64,000 nt of DNA from Amycolatopsis lexingtonensis. Its GTDB lineage: Bacteria > Actinomycetota > Actinomycetes > Mycobacteriales > Pseudonocardiaceae. Within the stretch, counting starts at the first letter, position 1. Each line of letters begins with the position of its first letter. This document shows positions 61,060-64,000 of the stretch, piece after piece. The position numbers and the translations under genes are program-made. The DNA is taken from the NCBI RefSeq assembly GCF_014873755.1, contig NZ_JADBEG010000001.1, positions 4,218,501 to 4,282,500 of the forward strand, given 5' to 3'. The notes below the pieces were generated by a model. It searched no databases, was not told where the DNA came from, and saw only the letters and a program-made list of their open reading frames with translations.

Positions 61060-62867
61060 TGCAGCTGCTGAGGATCGCCACGGCGGGCAGCGTGGACGAC
61101 GGGAAGTCCACGCTGATCGGCCGGCTGCTGTTCGACTCGAAGGCGATCTTCACCGATCAGCTCGCCGCCGTCGAACGCGCCAGCCGCGAACGCGGCGAGG
61201 ACTACCCGGACCTCGCGCTGCTCACCGACGGCCTGCGGGCCGAACGCGAGCAGGGCATCACGATCGACGTCGCCCACCGCTACTTCGCCACGCCCAAGCG
61301 GAAGTTCATCATCGCCGACACCCCGGGCCACCTGCAGTACACGCGCAACATGGTGACCGGCGCGTCGACGGCGGACCTGGCGCTGATCCTGGTGGACGCG
61401 CGCAAGGGCGTGCTGGAGCAGTCGCGGCGGCACGCGTTCCTCGCGTCGCTGCTGGGGATCGGGCACCTCGTGGTGTGCGTGAACAAGATGGACCTGGTCG
61501 GCTGGTCCCAGGAGCGGTTCGACGAGATCCGCGAGGAGTTCCGGCGGTTCGCGATGAAGCTCGACGTCGCCGACCTGACGTTCGTGCCGGTTTCGGCGCT
61601 GCACGGCGACAACGTCGTCCACCGCAGCGCGAGCATGCCGTGGTACGAAGGGACTTCGCTGCTGCACCAGCTCGAAGAGGTGCACGTCGCTTCCGACCGC
61701 AACCTGATCGACGCCCGGTTCCCGGTGCAGTACGTGATCCGCCGCCCGGACTTCCGCGGCTACGCGGGCACCATCGCGGGCGGGGTGTTCAAGCCGGGCG
61801 ACGAGGTCGTGGCGCTGCCGTCGGGGTTCACCTCCCGCGTCCGGGCGGTCTGGGGCCCCGGCGGAACGCCGCTCGCGGAAGCGTTCACCGGGCAGGCGGT
61901 GACGGTCGAGCTGGCCGACGACCTGGACCTGGGCCGCGGTGCGATGCTGTGCCGCCCGGGCAACCGCGCGGAGTCGGCGCGCGAGGTCGACGCGCTGGTG
62001 TGCTGGTTCTCCGCGCGGTCGTCGCTGACCCCGGGCGGCTCGTACGCCGTCCGGCACACGACGACCGAGACGCGCGGTTCGGTGGAGAAGCTGGAGTACC
62101 GCCTGGACGTGACGACGCTGCACCGCGACGCCGCGGAGTCGTTGTCCTTGAACGACATCGGCCGCATCCGGCTGCGCACGCGGGCACCGCTGCTGTTCGA
62201 CCCCTACCGCCGCAACCGCGCCACGGGCGGCTTCCTGCTGGTGGACGAGCACACCGGCGACACGGTCGCGGCGGGCATGATCACCGGCGCGGTCGCGTCC
62301 CCGGTCGTCTGGCACACCGCGGCGGTCCGCCGCGAGGACCGCCCGACCCGCGGCGCGACGGTGTGGCTCACCGGCCTGTCGGCGTCGGGCAAGTCGTCGG
62401 TGGCGGTCGAGCTGGAACGCCGCCTGGTCGCGGCCGGCCGGCCCGCGTACCTCCTCGACGGCGACAACCTCCGCCACGGCCTCAACGCCGGCCTGGGGTT
62501 CAGCCCTTCGGATCGCGCCGAAAACGTGCGCCGGGTGGCGGAGGTGGCGCGCCTGTTCGCGGACGCGGGCGTGGTGGCGATCGCGTCCCTGATCAGCCCG
62601 TACGCTTCGGACCGGGCTCGCGCGCGGGAGGTGCACGCGGACCTGCCGTTCGTGGAGGTCTTCGTGGACACGCCCCTGGAGGTGTGCGAGGCCCGGGACC
62701 CGAAGGGCATGTACGCGAAGGCGCGCGCCGGGGAGATCAAGGGGTTCACCGGCATCGACGCGCCCTACGAGCGCCCGGAGTCCCCGGACCTGGTCCTGCA
62801 CCCGGCCGACGGCGACCCGGCGACCATGGCCGCCGCCATCCAGGCCCTGCTGGACGACCTCGGCTAA
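61059..62867 (+). CDS. cysNC: Sulfate adenylyltransferase subunit 1 / APS kinase fusion
   Basis: A 602-residue bifunctional protein. The N-terminal GTPase has GSVDDGKST (10-18), [12 protein letters not shown] and NKMDLVGW; about 400 residues later an APS kinase domain begins [14 protein letters not shown] (P-loop 439-446) with [37 protein letters not shown]. It makes APS with CysD and phosphorylates it to PAPS. No assimilatory reductase gene is adjacent, while a sulfotransferase is, so PAPS here may serve sulfation. The ATG overlaps the cysD stop by one base. Confidence 0.93.
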   Translation: MQLLRIATAGSVDDGKSTLIGRLLFDSKAIFTDQLAAVERASRERGEDYPDLALLTDGLRAEREQGITIDVAHRYFATPKRKFIIADTPGHLQYTRNMVTGASTADLALILVDARKGVLEQSRRHAFLASLLGIGHLVVCVNKMDLVGWSQERFDEIREEFRRFAMKLDVADLTFVPVSALHGDNVVHRSASMPWYEGTSLLHQLEEVHVASDRNLIDARFPVQYVIRRPDFRGYAGTIAGGVFKPGDEVVALPSGFTSRVRAVWGPGGTPLAEAFTGQAVTVELADDLDLGRGAMLCRPGNRAESAREVDALVCWFSARSSLTPGGSYAVRHTTTETRGSVEKLEYRLDVTTLHRDAAESLSLNDIGRIRLRTRAPLLFDPYRRNRATGGFLLVDEHTGDTVAAGMITGAVASPVVWHTAAVRREDRPTRGATVWLTGLSASGKSSVAVELERRLVAAGRPAYLLDGDNLRHGLNAGLGFSPSDRAENVRRVAEVARLFADAGVVAIASLISPYASDRARAREVHADLPFVEVFVDTPLEVCEARDPKGMYAKARAGEIKGFTGIDAPYERPESPDLVLHPADGDPATMAAAIQALLDDLG

Positions 62868-63568
62868 CCGGCTTCGAGCACGAAGAACAGGAAGCTCGGG
62901 AAGGTGTCGAGGATCGGGAAGTCGTCCGGGAACAGCTCGCGCGCGGCCGCCGTGGGCCGCGGTTCGTGGACGACGGCGATCCGGAACCCCGCCGCGGTGA
63001 AGGCATCGGTCATCGCGTGCAGCGGCTTGTTCCAGAAGGTCATCCGCGCGATCCGGCCGTGCATCGGGAATTCGTCGGTCCAGGTGTAGTGCGCGAAGTA
63101 GTCGGGCCGGGGCCCTTCCTGGCGGTGCGTGAGGTTGACCATGAGCGGGTGGTTGACCGAGGCGATCAGGCGGCCGCCGGGCTTGAGCACCCGTTTCAGT
63201 TCACCCAGCGGAGGCGCCCAATCGCGCAGGTAGTGCAGCACGAGCGAGGCGGTGGCGAGGTCGAACTCATCGTCGGGGAAGGGCAGCGGCTCGGCGAGAT
63301 CGGCGACCCGCAGATCGGCGTCGTCGCCGAGCCGCTGCCGGGCGAGGTCGACCATGCCGGCGCTCTGGTCGAACCCGGACACCACGGCACCCCGGTCCCG
63401 TAAGGCGGCGAAGAGCGGGCCGGAGCCGCACCCGGCGTCGAGCACCCGCTGCCCGGCCACGTCCCCGGCCAGCGCCAGCGCGGCGGGCCGTTCGTAGTGG
63501 GCGTTCATGAGACTGGACTCGTTCTCGGCCGCGTAGGCCTCGGCGAAGCTGTCGTACTGGGCGGTCAT
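62864..63568 (-). CDS. Class I SAM-dependent methyltransferase
   Basis: A 234-residue protein. [20 protein letters not shown] is SAM motif [52 protein letters not shown] is the usual Methyltransf_11 continuation. Substrate unknown. It converges with cysNC with a four-base overlap and is five bases from the response-regulator stop. Confidence 0.87.
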   Translation of the reverse strand: MTAQYDSFAEAYAAENESSLMNAHYERPAALALAGDVAGQRVLDAGCGSGPLFAALRDRGAVVSGFDQSAGMVDLARQRLGDDADLRVADLAEPLPFPDDEFDLATASLVLHYLRDWAPPLGELKRVLKPGGRLIASVNHPLMVNLTHRQEGPRPDYFAHYTWTDEFPMHGRIARMTFWNKPLHAMTDAFTAAGFRIAVVHEPRPTAAARELFPDDFPILDTFPSFLFFVLEAG

Positions 63569-63572
63569 GCCT

Positions 63573-64000
63573 TCATCCTGCCGGAATCACGAAGCCCGAG
63601 TCGTAAGCCCGGATCACCGCCTGGGTCCGATCGCGGGCACCCAGCTTCGCGAGCACGTTGCCCACGTGGGTCTTCACCGTCTGGACGCCCAGGTACAACT
63701 GCCCCGCGATCTCCACATTGGACAGCCCGGCGGCCATCAGCCGCAGGACTTCTTGCTCCCGCTCGGTCAGGTGCACGCCCGCCAGCCCGTCCCCGGCCGG
63801 CGCGTGCCCGGCGGCCAGACGCCGGATCGCGGCGGGGAACAGCAGCGACTCCCCCGCCACCACGGTCCGGATCGCCGCCACGATCTCCTCCGGCCGGGCC
63901 CGCTTTGAGCAGGAACCCGCTGGCCCCGGCGCGCAAGGCGTCGTAGACGTAGTCGTCGTTCTCGAAGGTGGTCACCACGATCACCTTCGGCGGGTCCACA
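63573..64000 (-). pseudogene. NarL/LuxR-type response regulator, frameshifted and cut by window end
   Basis: The receiver-domain end (VIVVTTFENDDYVYDALRAGASGFLLK) reads in one frame from the window edge, and the expected continuation (RARPEEIVAAIRTVVAGESLLFPAAIRRLA) and LuxR HTH (LTEREQEVLRLMAAGLSNVEIAGQLYLGVQTVKTHVGNVLAKLGARDRTQAV) read in another. One extra G after the AAA codon near 63903 explains the shift. All HTH residues are intact. Either a sequencing error or a recent inactivation. The 5' part and partner kinase lie beyond the window. Confidence 0.75.

Overview
The window is one contiguous piece of a high-GC actinobacterial chromosome. Frequent GTG and TTG starts, ATGA/GTGA gene overlaps, several apparently leaderless genes, mycothiol-type DinB/TIGR03084 proteins, an actinobacterial Vms1-like hydrolase and families of long intergenic palindromes all fit Pseudonocardiaceae, most likely an Amycolatopsis-like species. 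This assignment is an inference from gene style, not from a marker gene. I saw no rRNA, tRNA, CRISPR array, transposase or prophage gene.

Layout. 1-0.6 kb: the end of a methionine aminopeptidase gene and a small unknown gene. 0.8-8.6 kb: two back-to-back transcription units built around STAND NTPases. On the minus strand a small membrane peptide, an HTH-STAND protein, an I36-type secreted peptidase inhibitor and a secreted Cys-containing protein form one unit. On the plus strand a NrtR-type Nudix regulator, a free nucleoside phosphorylase/nucleosidase-like (PNP) protein and a large PNP-NB-ARC-TPR protein form the other. The plus-strand unit has an NLR-like architecture and is my best candidate for an undescribed system. 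8.6-20 kb: an acyl-CoA catabolic block with TetR, SDR, two acyl-CoA dehydrogenases, a methylcrotonyl/geranyl-type carboxylase, an AtuA-like protein and a TIGR03084 protein, divergent from enoyl-CoA hydratase and acetoacetate decarboxylase-like genes. 20-27 kb: a ribonucleotide reductase operon whose small subunit carries the residues of a class Ic (Phe radical-site) enzyme, then an intrinsic terminator, a cobalamin riboswitch and metE. 27-44 kb: regulators, a P450, a degenerate GGDEF-EAL protein, peroxiredoxin, LCP and cyclopropane synthase-type envelope genes, a SIS protein, a serine hydrolase, an ABC exporter with MarR, a luciferase-like oxidoreductase and a GT87-like membrane protein. 44-55 kb: ABC-F, Vms1-like hydrolase, secreted subtilase, dGTPase, PASTA lipoprotein, ArsR/SRPBCC pair and an EAL-CBS-GGDEF protein. 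55-64 kb: an XRE-cupin regulator with two identical operators, then a divergent sulfation module: cysD-cysNC on one side and a sulfotransferase/SDR/DUF1214/SnoaL operon on the other, sharing a KstR-like operator. The window ends in a frameshifted LuxR-type response regulator.

A 53-bp nested palindrome occurs four times (about 20.0, 37.6, 51.8 and 55.8 kb), and two further long palindromes lie at 27.0 and 46.5 kb. All are intergenic, and none of the genes explains them.
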